Assembly: GCA_029560585.1 (NCBI GenBank)
Contig: JAKQKQ010000272.1
Span: 1 to 44,585 of the forward strand
Source: Verrucomicrobiota bacterium
GTDB lineage: Bacteria > Verrucomicrobiota > Verrucomicrobiia > JADLBR01
Direction: 5' to 3'
DNA: 44,585 nucleotides
Shown: one piece after another, positions 33,349 to 41,870 of the stretch
Position numbering within the stretch: the stretch's first letter is position 1
Layout: each line of letters starts with the position of its first letter
Position numbers and translations under genes: made by a program
Notes under the pieces: model-generated
What the model saw: the letters and a program-made list of their open reading frames with translations, nothing else
Told to the model about the DNA's origin: nothing
Databases searched by the model: none

Positions 33349-34856
33349 GGGATGGACTGGAGTCGTTCTCTTGCGAGGGCGGATTCTTCGCGGCCGGCGA
33401 GATCATCGCGTTGGAGGAATTCCTCGTAGGTGGCGCGGGCGCTTTCCCAGAGATGGAGTTTTTCGAAGATGCGACCGCTGGCGAAGTAGGCGGTGGCGGC
33501 GGCGTCGCGCTGATCGCCGTACATGGCGTGAACGCGCTGGTAGTAAGGCATGGCTTTTTCGGGCTGGCCGAGGGCCTCGTGGCATTCGCCGATGCTGCAA
33601 AGGGCGCGCGCCGCGGTGGGGCCCTTGGTCTTGGGAGATTTCAGGAGCATCTCGAGAACGGCTATGGCCTCGGGGTGGCGTGCCTGGGTGATGAGGATTC
33701 GGGCGTGGCACTCGAGGATATTTGGGAGCAACGCGGACTTGACGTTGTCTTCCTTTTCGAAGGTCTCGAAGATCGCGAGGGCTTCGTCGGAGTCGCCCCG
33801 TTCGGCGGCGATGAGGCCGAGTGCGGCGAGCGCGCGTCGGCCCTGCGGGGTGTCGTCGTGGCAGGCGAGGTGGCGGAGCAGCGGCTCGGCCTCGGCGCGA
33901 CAGTCGGCGGCGATGAGGTGTTCGGCGATGTCGATGGCGATGGTTGGGGGGAGTAGCTCCGCCGGGATATCGCGGGCGAGGCCGAGGAAGGTCTGGTGAG
34001 TGCTTTCGGGGTGAGACCTTTTGGCGAATCGCGCGAGCAGCCACGCGCATCGGGCGGCGAGCGTGCGCCGGCCGGCCGAGCAGGCCCTCGAGCAGAGCGC
34101 CGAGAGGTCGCGTTCGAGAGCGATACGATCCGCGGGCGCTTTGTGCAGCTTGGCGCAGGCCAGGAGGATGGACTCGACGGCCCGGTTTGTCGGGTCATCG
34201 CCGAGGTCCTCGATGGCGGCGCGGTAGAGCTTGAGTGCCTCTTGCGCGCGGCCTTGGCGCTGGAGCGCCAGGGAAAGAGAATGATAGGCCCTGGGGAGCC
34301 GGGGGGTTTTCGGGTGGGACGCGATGAATGAGCGCAGTTGCGCCTCAGCCTCCGGGAAACGCCCCGAGTTGAGCAGGGATTCGCCCAATTCAAGGAGGGC
34401 GTACTGGCGGATGGGTGGCTGACTGCCGATGATGTTGGGATCGACGGGGGCTCTCTCGTCCGATGAGTCTTGTGGAGAGGAGTCCTTTGGAGAGGAGTCA
34501 TCGGCGGGTGTGATGTCGCAGACAACCTGTTCTTTCCCGCCCGATGTCCCGTCTGTGGATGATTGCTGCGCGGCGTCTTGGCGCGTCTCGAATGAGGCAA
34601 CGCCCAACGCCAGCGCAATACACGCCGGTCCCAAAATCCCTAGCACGGGCGCAGGAAAGCGACGCTGTCGGAAAGTGTCAAGGGGAATTTCGTGAAAACT
34701 GCAATCGCGAGTTGACTCAAGTGAAACGCCCAAGGGCAGCGCCGACACCGGGCGCTGCCTGCGCGCCTTAAAGGACGATGTGAGCTGGCCCAACGAGTGA
34801 TTCAGTTTCCGGCAGCTCCACGCCTCCCTCCAAGGTTGGATCACTGCCAACAACAC
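33345..34856 (-). CDS. TPR protein, partial paralogue of the neighbouring large TPR protein
   Basis: Up to 503 residues; first gene of the Exb operon. TPR units fill about residues 150-503 and match the C-terminal third of the downstream 983-residue protein segment by segment (CHEALGQPEKAMPYYQRVHA versus SHEALGHPEKAMPCYQRVYV). Before them lie an acidic Ser/Asp-rich linker and one hydrophobic segment (VLGILGPACIALALGVASFE), a probable signal or anchor. The first 50 codons run antisense to a transposase relic and are unlikely to be native. The true start is uncertain and may lie near 34640-34730; no good ribosome site was found there. Confidence 0.7.
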   Translation of the reverse strand: MLLAVIQPWREAWSCRKLNHSLGQLTSSFKARRQRPVSALPLGVSLESTRDCSFHEIPLDTFRQRRFPAPVLGILGPACIALALGVASFETRQDAAQQSSTDGTSGGKEQVVCDITPADDSSPKDSSPQDSSDERAPVDPNIIGSQPPIRQYALLELGESLLNSGRFPEAEAQLRSFIASHPKTPRLPRAYHSLSLALQRQGRAQEALKLYRAAIEDLGDDPTNRAVESILLACAKLHKAPADRIALERDLSALCSRACSAGRRTLAARCAWLLARFAKRSHPESTHQTFLGLARDIPAELLPPTIAIDIAEHLIAADCRAEAEPLLRHLACHDDTPQGRRALAALGLIAAERGDSDEALAIFETFEKEDNVKSALLPNILECHARILITQARHPEAIAVLEMLLKSPKTKGPTAARALCSIGECHEALGQPEKAMPYYQRVHAMYGDQRDAAATAYFASGRIFEKLHLWESARATYEEFLQRDDLAGREESALARERLQSIP

Positions 34857-34950
34857 CGACTTCCCTCACTCGGCGCTCGACTGCCGGACGCCGCAGCACT
34901 ATGAGGACCAGCACGCAGGACAAACCCAACCCATAGTCGCCGCCCACTAA
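34801..34950 (+). pseudogene. IS3-type transposase C-terminal relic
   Basis: In the plus frame ending at TAA 34948-34950 the DNA encodes GWITANNTDFPHSALDCRTP then QHYEDQ. This is the end of an IS3/IS481-group integrase core (consensus 'YN..RPHSALGYRTP..Y'). An in-frame stop at 34798 cuts it off from anything upstream, and no further transposase is seen. It overlaps, on the other strand, the first codons of the operon's TPR gene, so this insertion or its decay reshaped the operon's 5' end. The 133 bp to the sialidase stop show nothing else. Confidence 0.65.
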
Positions 34951-35083
34951 CTCTCGGTTGCCTTAACTGGTAGCCATGCACGACCAAGCTCGCCGATGGC
35001 AACGGGGCGTCGCGGGATTGACGTCCGGTGCAGCGACTGGTTTAGCGCGCGGTAATTCCCGTGGTCGACTTGTCAACATGATC

Positions 35084-36286
35084 TCATCGTTTCTCGGTGT
35101 CGTGACCGGATGTCGCTAAAAGGCCGCTTATCTCATCGAACCGCACGACAGTGAAGGCGACCTCATCGTAACGCTCTTTCTTGCTCTCGCTCGCGCGGAG
35201 ATCCCCACGCTCGTAGATAATGGCGATGTCTCCACCGGGCAGCAAAGCGAGGTCGGAGTAGCCGGTAAAATACGGGGCGGATTTCGGGGCGTAGCAGAAG
35301 GCTTTGACCCATGTTCGGCCATCGTCTTCGCTCAGTTTCAAGGTGCCGTCGGACCGGCATTCAGCGTTGGCCGGATTGGAGAAGAGGATATTTCCTTTGC
35401 CAGTGCGGTCATTGGACGAATGAAACAACAGGCTCGCTTGGCAGCCGCGCGGTTCGACCAGCTGGGTTTCCAGCCAGACTTCCGAGAACGTCATCCCGCC
35501 ATCCCTGCTGATGGAGACCACGCGATAGTGCTCGTTATCGTCCTGATTGCGGCAGTTTAGCATCAGGTCGCCGTTGCTCAGCTCCACGACCGAAGACTCC
35601 GAGGTCCTTGGACGGGGCACGCTCCCGCCCAAGTGCCAGATATCGCCTCTGTCGTCGGAATAGATGAGATGGGAGACCATGCGCGTCCCCTTGGCGTTGT
35701 GCCGCGCGGGCACCACGATCCGCCCTTTGTTCGGTTCACTCCGCTTGACGATCCCATGACAGGGACCGGTCCCGTACCAGCCCCAGTCTGGGCCGTAGAC
35801 AGATGCAGTGATGTTCCGTGGTTTGGACCACGTCGCGCCGTCGTCGTCGGTGTGCATCACAAAGACCTCGCGGGTCGTTCGGTCCTTCTCGGTGGGGATC
35901 CACTTGTTCCAGAGCCAGACGAGCAGGATCCGCCCCGAGGGCAGGACCACGGGGCATTGGTTCTTGCATGGATTGCGACCGTCGTTGGCCAGCACCTGCA
36001 GCGGCCCCCAGGTGCGCCCGCCGTCGGTCGAACGCTTGAGTACCACATCCATGTCGTCCTCGTCCTTGTGGCTGTTGACGCGCCCCTCGCAGAACGCCAG
36101 TGCCGTGCCTTTCGCGCTGACCGCCAGTGTGGGACAGCGGTAGCAGGCGTACCCTTCCTTGCCAGCGACATAGGGTGTGGAATCCACTCTCGGGTGACCC
36201 GGCTCAGCAGCAACTAGCGCGGAAACCGCTGTCAGCAGCAAGGCGCCGGGGAGAGGGATCCTGTGAATCGATCGAGTGTCGTCCAT
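35084..36286 (-). CDS. Exported sialidase (BNR/Asp-box exo-alpha-sialidase family)
   Basis: 400 residues. ATG at 36286 opens onto a signal peptide (LPGALLLTAVSALVAAE). Six-bladed propeller sialidase fold with five visible Asp boxes: STDGGRTW, TDDDGATW, SDDRGDIW, SRDGGMTF and SEDDGRTW. The first catalytic Arg lies in YRCPTL, a variant of the FRIP motif. The other two Arg of the triad cannot be placed with certainty. The Tyr/Glu nucleophile pair is plausible at FTGYSDL and in the Glu-containing IYERGDL segment. It would release sialic acids or act on related glycans. It stands alone; sialate catabolism genes such as nanA are not in the window. Confidence 0.87.
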   Translation of the reverse strand: MDDTRSIHRIPLPGALLLTAVSALVAAEPGHPRVDSTPYVAGKEGYACYRCPTLAVSAKGTALAFCEGRVNSHKDEDDMDVVLKRSTDGGRTWGPLQVLANDGRNPCKNQCPVVLPSGRILLVWLWNKWIPTEKDRTTREVFVMHTDDDGATWSKPRNITASVYGPDWGWYGTGPCHGIVKRSEPNKGRIVVPARHNAKGTRMVSHLIYSDDRGDIWHLGGSVPRPRTSESSVVELSNGDLMLNCRNQDDNEHYRVVSISRDGGMTFSEVWLETQLVEPRGCQASLLFHSSNDRTGKGNILFSNPANAECRSDGTLKLSEDDGRTWVKAFCYAPKSAPYFTGYSDLALLPGGDIAIIYERGDLRASESKKERYDEVAFTVVRFDEISGLLATSGHDTEKR

Positions 36287-36427
36287 GTTCCGGTGTCCGA
36301 TTTCATTGCCAACCATGGTGGTGACCGACCGACGCCCGAGGACTGCCGCCCCTATCGAACGACATCGGCGCGGCGGTTCGGCAGACCACTCCGTTCGCCT
36401 CCGAATCTCGATGGATAATATCGAATT

Positions 36428-36856
36428 TTACGGCTTCCGTGGATTCTGTCGGTCTGCTCCATCCAGTTTTTCCTGGATTTCGTCCATGAGCCGTTGTCGC
36501 TGCCGGGCGGATGGGCTGTCGTAGACCGTCCAGCGAATCGTGCCGTGCAGATTCCACCACATGAGCAGCGTGCATATCACAGGCAGCCAAAGCGGCCATT
36601 CGCTACGCGCGAACATGATCGCAAATACCAAAACCAGCGGCAGAACAAAAATACCGATGCCGCAGAAGAGCGAGGCCGCGCTGATCCCCGGCAATCCGAC
36701 AACTCCCACTATCAGGCCTCCAAACGATCTCGTGGCTGTCAGTCCAGTGAGGATCGATCCGAGCAGCACGGCCGCGAACACCAACGATAACCGGCCGATC
36801 ACCGTCCCTAGGGCATCGCGAAATTGGCCGTCAGGGTAGTCATGAAGGCGTGTCAT
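36428..36856 (-). CDS. Small integral membrane protein, function unknown
   Basis: 142 residues with three to four predicted helices: LSLVFAAVLLGSILTGL, GGLIVGVVGLPGISAASLFC, FVLPLVLVFAIMFA and WPLWLPVICTLLMWWNL. The C-terminal 35 residues are charged and helical (ARQRQRLMDEIQEKL), probably cytoplasmic. No family recognised. It is the gene closest to the group II intron relic, whose 5' end lies about 70 bp upstream of its start. Confidence 0.6.
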   Translation of the reverse strand: MTRLHDYPDGQFRDALGTVIGRLSLVFAAVLLGSILTGLTATRSFGGLIVGVVGLPGISAASLFCGIGIFVLPLVLVFAIMFARSEWPLWLPVICTLLMWWNLHGTIRWTVYDSPSARQRQRLMDEIQEKLDGADRQNPRKP

Positions 36857-36929
36857 CAGTTTCTCGGATTATGGCAACGTCGCGGACCAGCGACCCGAGC
36901 GTTGCGGAGGGTTCGCTGGAGGCGCTGGT

Positions 36930-37873
36930 GTGCGCCCAGCATGGGCGCGTTGGAAATGGGTTGCAAGTCCCCTGCAGGAGAACCAGACATGGAAACATGA
37001 AGAGACTACCACCCGAAGCCAACCCCGGAAGGGCAACCGACCGGGGGGAGGAAGGCTAGGGGGAACCCGCGAGCCGACGGCCCAGGGCGTGCCTCAGGGT
37101 GGGCCGCTGTCGCCGCTGCTGGCCAACATCACGCTCGATCCCCTGGACAAGGAACTCGAACGGCGCGGGCACCATTTTGCCCGCTACGCCGACGATTTCC
37201 TGGTCATGGTCAAGAGCGCGAGGGCGGCCGAGCGGGTGATGGCGAGCCTGACGCGATTTGTCGAAGGGCGACTCAGACTGGTGGTCAACCGGGCCAAGAG
37301 CAAGTGCGCCCCGCTCCAAGAGTGCGCCTTTCTGGGCTTCCAGATCGGCCCTCGCGGTGCGGTGTGGACGGCCAAGGCCCGCGCACGCTTCAAGCGGCGG
37401 GTGCGCGAAATCACCCGCCGCAACCGGGGACACAACGCGCGGGACGTCGTCGATGAGCTGCGCCGCTATGTCACCGGCTGGCTCAATTACTTCGGCATCA
37501 GCAATACCTACACGGAATTGGAGGTGCTGGGGGACTGGGTCCGGCGAAGAGTGCGCCTGTACTACTGGAAGCAGTGGAAACAGCCGCGGACGCGCCGCCG
37601 CCAGCTGCTGGCCCTGGGTGTCCCGCCCGAGGAAGTGCATCTGGCCACGCGCAGCCGCAAAGGGTACTGGCGGATGAGTGCCAACAGCATCCTCCAGCGT
37701 GCCCTGACCAACCGCTGACTCCACGACCACGGGGTCCCCGACCTGCGCACGTCGTGGATTGTTCTTCACTACGGGCCCAACGCCCGTGTCTGATTGGAAC
37801 CGCCGGATGCGGACCCGCATGTCCGGTGGTGTGGGACCCGTGACTGACTAACCCTCAGTCACGGGGACCCGAT
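36930..37873 (+). mobile_element. Group II intron, internally deleted
   Basis: The 5' end reads GTGTGCGCCCAGCATGGGCG, the usual start of many bacterial group II introns. The 3' part has a domain V hairpin (about 37797-37836, GAACCGCCGGATGCGG...GCATGTCCGGTGGTGTGGGA) and a domain VI stem (GTGACTGA...TCAGTCAC), ending GGGGACCCGAT. At about 940 bp it is roughly half the usual length. Part of domain I and the first half of the encoded reverse transcriptase are missing, so it cannot move by itself. Confidence 0.75.
37072..37718 (+). pseudogene. Group II intron reverse transcriptase/maturase, N-terminally truncated
   Basis: The recognisable frame starts at EPTAQGVPQGGPLSPLLANI and carries RYADDFLVMVKS, the YADD catalytic box of the RT palm, so the fingers and RT blocks 0-3 are lost. 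Then come the thumb/maturase X region (WTAKARARFKRRVREITRRN...VVDELRRYVTGWLNYFGI) and the usual C-terminal end YWRMSANSILQRALTNR. The frame is open upstream to 36930 but that part is intron RNA, not protein. There are no internal stops in the surviving 215 codons, so the deletion is recent or the frame is open by chance of high GC. Confidence 0.8.
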
Positions 37874-37900
37874 TCGGCAGATTGCTGTTGTTGCTCCCAG

Positions 37901-40174
37901 TCAGTCCGCCTTGCAATAGATTGTGACCTTTAGGCTTAGCTCCTTGTCCCCCGGAGCCCAAGTGGCGCCACCATCGCTTGAGGTGGCATAGGCACCGAAG
38001 ATGCCAAAGGCCTTGCAGCGAGACCAATAGGGGTCGGCCCAGCCGGGCGCGGATTCGCCGGCTACGACGACCCAGTAAGTCTTGCCTGCGGATAGGCGGG
38101 TCGTGCCGCGACAATCGGTCCCACTGCTTTCGAAGTGCTCGACTTCTGGGCCAGGCTTTCCGGCGTTGTCGCTGTGAATTGCCATCGACACTCTTTCGTA
38201 GCGTGCCACGTCGAGCACGACCCGCCGCAGTGTCGTGTCAGATTGGACCATAAACGGCACGGCGAGGCGCTGGTTGTGTCCAAGCTTTGGATCCTCTTCG
38301 CCAAAGGCTTTGGTGCTTTCCCCATCTTTGGTTTGTCGAAAGCTGGCGTAACTGGCGACGCCCGATCGCTCGTAGCCGATCTTATCCAGGTACTGCGAGG
38401 CTCTCGTCTGGATACCAACGGGAGTCTCAGCATCATACTCCAATTGCGCCGCGAAGACACCTAAGCCCGTCAATCCATGCTGGGAATAGCATGTTAGGGT
38501 CGCGCCCAACAGGTTGCCGGGCGTCTTTCCCGTGAACGCCTTCGCAAAGAGGCTCGCGGCCCCGTCCATGTCGGACAGCGCGAGCCAGTTCATAGCGAGG
38601 ATCTTCTTGAACAAGGTCTCATCGGCGCCTGTGAGGATCGCGTGCAGGGCCTCCTTTCGTACCGGGAAGAACTCCACTCGCTTCACGCTCCAAACGTGCT
38701 TATCCCTTTCGGCGTTTACCTCGCCAAACCAGACGATGGCTTGGTAGCGCTCAATTCCGTCATCGGTGGTGATAATGAATTCCGGCAGCACGGCGAGCGT
38801 GCCCACAACGGCCTCTGGCTTCATCCAGGTGCTGGGGCTCATCGTTTCGAAGAAATAGTGTTCTGCTTTTTCGTGAATCTGTCCAAAGCCGGCGTAGGGC
38901 GGATGGTCACCGTCACAGTTGCTGACCATGGTGGCGCCGCTGATCGATATCGTTCGACCGCCATCCGTGCTGTCGAATCCATCAAGCATGTAACTCAGAT
39001 TAGGCTGAGCTGCGGTATGCTCCTTCCCGATCAACGGATGATTGCCCCTAATGCGGACGAATCCGATAGGCAGACCGTTCTCCCCAAGTTGAGCGACAAG
39101 CAGGGTGTTGCCCAAGTCAATAGAGCACAGGAGTCCGTTGGTAAGTGTGAGATCTAGGATCCATTCGGTGAAGGTTCCCGACGAATTCCAGGTGCTGAAC
39201 GACTTTGTCTCCATCGTTAATGAACCCGCCACCACGACCTGATCACGTAGGGATGCCAAGGCGTCTTTTCCCTCGAAAGCGAAAGGGTTCTGCTTCGTAG
39301 ACGCCGGTCTGAAGTAGTGGACGTTCCAGTAGGGTTGTCCGTAGTGGTCGAGTTGGCTCCCGGTCTGCCGCACAAGAAGCATATGCCCTTTTAGCTGATA
39401 CTCGCTTTCATCTGGGCGAGCAGACCCGTCGTATTGCATCACGAGCATGGAGCCGGAGATTGAATAGGTACCAAAACGCTTCGAAGGCACGCGCTTGCCG
39501 TTCTCGTCCTCTCCGAAATAGCGGAAAGTGCCATCTTCGGCAAACTCGAGCAAGCTACTCTCTCCGGATTCTATGGACATGCCTTGAGAGCCGCCAACTA
39601 CCCACACGCCGACCAGATTCTCGTCGGGCAGCACGGATTGGCGGGCCACACGTGGTGGCTTAGATGACTGTTTGAGCGCCTTGGGAAAAACCTCAGCCGC
39701 AGTGACTTGGCCGTGCTTCCCGGTATTGACAGCAGGAGTTGCCGTTGTGGTTGGCGGAGGAGGCACGTTGTTGCTTGCGAGTTCCTTCGCCGGTGGCGTC
39801 GCGTGACTCAACAACCACCACATGATCGCAAGACAAAGAAGCAGCGCACAAGCAACCGGCACACCGACAAGCAGTGCCAGATTTCTCCTTGGTGGTTGAT
39901 AGGGAGCAGGGGGAGAAGGGGCGAGGGCGGTGGGGGCCGAAATCGGATTAATTTCCTGGCGTCTGGAATCAACAGGCGACAGGTGCTGGTGAGCGGCTGG
40001 TGGGCTTTGGGGTGGTGGAAGTACCTGTTGGGCTGGCACCCACCCTTCCATTCCGTCTGTCCACAGGAGCGTCTGAGGCGTGATTGTGCCGGAGGCGAGA
40101 AGGGCGAGGATTTCGCTCTCCTGGAGGGGACCGGTGGGACTGTCGCCATGAGCATAATACCAGGAACGATTCAT
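37901..40174 (-). CDS. GYF_2-domain membrane protein with a large exterior region
   Basis: 757 residues from the ATG at 40174. Residues 1-52 are a GYF_2 (DUF4339) domain (WYYAHGDSPTGPLQESEILA, WVPAQQV). A Pro/Gln-rich linker and one TM helix (ALLVGVPVACALLLCLAIMWW) follow. The exterior part begins with a lipocalin-like segment (LVGVWVVGG...EFAEDGTFRYF), continues through about 350 residues with no motif I can name, and ends with a beta-rich domain (KLGHNQRLAVPFMVQSDTTL...GKTYWVVVAGES) like those of secreted adhesin-type proteins. Odd for its size: the domain order, cytoplasmic GYF_2 then exterior modules, suggests a sensor or scaffold. The stop is about 30 bp from the intron's 3' end. Confidence 0.75.
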   Translation of the reverse strand: MNRSWYYAHGDSPTGPLQESEILALLASGTITPQTLLWTDGMEGWVPAQQVLPPPQSPPAAHQHLSPVDSRRQEINPISAPTALAPSPPAPYQPPRRNLALLVGVPVACALLLCLAIMWWLLSHATPPAKELASNNVPPPPTTTATPAVNTGKHGQVTAAEVFPKALKQSSKPPRVARQSVLPDENLVGVWVVGGSQGMSIESGESSLLEFAEDGTFRYFGEDENGKRVPSKRFGTYSISGSMLVMQYDGSARPDESEYQLKGHMLLVRQTGSQLDHYGQPYWNVHYFRPASTKQNPFAFEGKDALASLRDQVVVAGSLTMETKSFSTWNSSGTFTEWILDLTLTNGLLCSIDLGNTLLVAQLGENGLPIGFVRIRGNHPLIGKEHTAAQPNLSYMLDGFDSTDGGRTISISGATMVSNCDGDHPPYAGFGQIHEKAEHYFFETMSPSTWMKPEAVVGTLAVLPEFIITTDDGIERYQAIVWFGEVNAERDKHVWSVKRVEFFPVRKEALHAILTGADETLFKKILAMNWLALSDMDGAASLFAKAFTGKTPGNLLGATLTCYSQHGLTGLGVFAAQLEYDAETPVGIQTRASQYLDKIGYERSGVASYASFRQTKDGESTKAFGEEDPKLGHNQRLAVPFMVQSDTTLRRVVLDVARYERVSMAIHSDNAGKPGPEVEHFESSGTDCRGTTRLSAGKTYWVVVAGESAPGWADPYWSRCKAFGIFGAYATSSDGGATWAPGDKELSLKVTIYCKAD

Positions 40175-40517
40175 GCCACGGGAAGGGTGGGCGGTTTGGG
40201 TGCGATGCGCAAGGTGGATTAGGCTGTGGGTCTCATTACAGGTACCCACCGCCCTGAAGGAAAACCTCCCTTGCGGGTACGCCGCCGAGGGCGTTGCGAT
40301 GATGACGTGGTCAAGGAGGGGCTGTCGGATGCGTAGGGTCTGGCAGATCGAGTCGCGCTGGCTTTGGTCCCTGAGAACCGATGCGAGGTGGCAAGGTCAA
40401 GTTGCCAGAGAATTGAGCAGACTCCATTCTTACTGAGCCGCAGGCGGGGTAGCGTGGGAGCCGGGGCTGACGTGCTGGGTCAGTGTCGGGGACCCAATTC
40501 GGCTGTTGTTGCGCAGG
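40175..40517. other. Non-coding gap with a second intron 3' relic at its right end
   Basis: 343 bp between two minus-strand genes. No credible gene is seen. The last 80 bases contain the intron-like tail described at 40434-40494. The remainder has no recognised element, and the promoter of the GYF_2 gene could not be picked out. Confidence 0.5.
40434..40494 (+). repeat. Relic of a group II intron 3' end (domain V remnant and domain VI)
   Basis: GAGCCGCAGGCGGGGTAGCG then TGGGAGCCGGGGCTGAC...GGTCAGTGTCGGGGACCCAAT aligns with the 3' end of the intron at 37873 (TGGGACCCGTGACTGAC...TCAGTCACGGGGACCCGAT). The following TCGGCTGTTGTTGC matches the sequence after that intron (TCGGC, five extra bases, then TGCTGTTGTTGC). 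The domain V hairpin is shortened. Both lie in plus orientation just beyond the stop of a minus-strand gene. Confidence 0.5.
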
Positions 40518-41405
40518 TCATTTCCCATCCTGCGTCTTTGTGACGCCGAATCTTTTCTCGTAGAGCTGCCACACGTGATCATTGGCGAGAACGACTGCGT
40601 GCACAGGAATCGTCAGGATGTTGCTAATCTGGTTGGTTGTCGCCTTGTCCTTGAGCTGGACCCGTAAGGTCCCTCGGCCGGCGTAAATCCAATTTTCATA
40701 GGGGTCGATGAACTGACAAATGAACGTCCCCCCCGGACCAGAGACTCCCTGGTCGGCACTGAGAGAAAGTCGCCTTAATGCGGGCCTCGGTGGATATGCT
40801 TTGGCCGCCTGTTCCGGATCATCCTTGACCTCCAGATCCAAAACTAGGATTGCATTAGTAGGACTGTATGCGGTCTTCTGATACGAAATCGGGAACAAGG
40901 GAGTTTGCCACATGCTTGCCCCTGAAAACCCGGTACCCCGCGGGGAAAGTGGCAGCTCGTCAACATTGGTTGAAACAATCAGCGCGACGGGAAAACCCGT
41001 GTTCGGGACTCCCTCCTCCGGTTGCCGAGCAAGCCCCGTGGGGATATTTCCGAATTCTGCCTCGGAAATCGGACGAGCGTCGTAGTTGCCTGCAGCAACT
41101 GTGTGCAACGTGATTGTCGTCTCTGACCGGGCTGTGCCCGTTTCTGAGACAGCGAACTCCTCGCCTTTGGAATAGCGAAAGCTACCGGGCGTTCCGTATC
41201 GCGCTTTGATGGTGTAGCGCCCCGCCACCGCTTCCACTCCGGCCTTTTCGCCATTTGGCACTTCGACCTGTGTCTCTGTCGGACCTATCAGTTTGACGAG
41301 CGCCGGTTCGCCGGATTGGTTGTCGAAGATGACCTTGTTCTGCGCGAGGGTTGGCACGGCGCATACACACATGATCGAGACGGACCAAGCGAGAGCTTTC
41401 TTCAT
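40518..41405 (-). CDS. Secreted protein of unknown function
   Basis: 295 residues. ATG at 41405 with an excellent GAGGAGAGG site; signal peptide KKALAWSVSIMCVCAVPTLAQ. The first mature segment (VIFDNQSGEPALVKLIGPTE, then VPNGEKAGVEAVAGRYTIKARYG) is a beta-rich domain like small 'carboxypeptidase-regulatory' or PEGA-type folds seen in exported proteins. The rest has no motif I recognise. A longer open frame to 41642 adds 79 codons without support. Same strand and same flanking 3' sequence as the GYF_2 gene. Confidence 0.75.
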   Translation of the reverse strand: MKKALAWSVSIMCVCAVPTLAQNKVIFDNQSGEPALVKLIGPTETQVEVPNGEKAGVEAVAGRYTIKARYGTPGSFRYSKGEEFAVSETGTARSETTITLHTVAAGNYDARPISEAEFGNIPTGLARQPEEGVPNTGFPVALIVSTNVDELPLSPRGTGFSGASMWQTPLFPISYQKTAYSPTNAILVLDLEVKDDPEQAAKAYPPRPALRRLSLSADQGVSGPGGTFICQFIDPYENWIYAGRGTLRVQLKDKATTNQISNILTIPVHAVVLANDHVWQLYEKRFGVTKTQDGK

Positions 41406-41720
41406 GACCTCTCCTCTCTTGTTTCGGCTGTCGAACCCATGATTATACCATCGCCGTTGCCCGGAGGATTGGAGCATGCTGAACGTCAGCGCCCGTGGGG
41501 TCAAGAGTTGGTCGGGCGGTGCGGGCTGGAAGCGTTCCGCGGGTGCTTTCACAAATACCCCGCGGCCTTGAAGCTGAACCAGCCCTCTGTTGAGATCGTT
41601 GAGATCGGGCTCGGACCACGGGTTATTTTGAAATGAAAGCATATTACGCGGCAGATACTATGGGCTTGGGAGTCTTAGTGGCGATATTCTGGCCCGTTTT
41701 TTGTCTGTAAGGGCAGGGAT

Positions 41721-41870
41721 ATGGCGCGAGCGAATCGGCACATGCTGCAAAGCCTGTGGTCCGACCCGAATGGCGCTAAGTTAAGTTTGTCGCGACAGTG
41801 GCACGGCCATCCTGGCCGTGGGGCTGGCCATGGGCAGGATGCCCATGCCACGATCCGAAAGGTCCATTAA
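41721..41870 (+). pseudogene. Possible start of a RAYT/Y1-type transposase, truncated
   Basis: A ribosome-like GGGCAGGGAT precedes an ATG opening MARANRHMLQ. Y1-type (REP-associated) transposases of one group start M-(P/A)-R-A-N-R-(H/Y). After about 10 residues the frame enters the palindromic element and stops at 41870. Only this short match supports the call. Confidence 0.25.

Noticed and set aside
40173-40436. 87-codon plus-strand open frame in the gap between two minus-strand genes
   Set aside because: Trp/Arg-rich with no domain and no ribosome site; it overlaps the GYF_2 start region.
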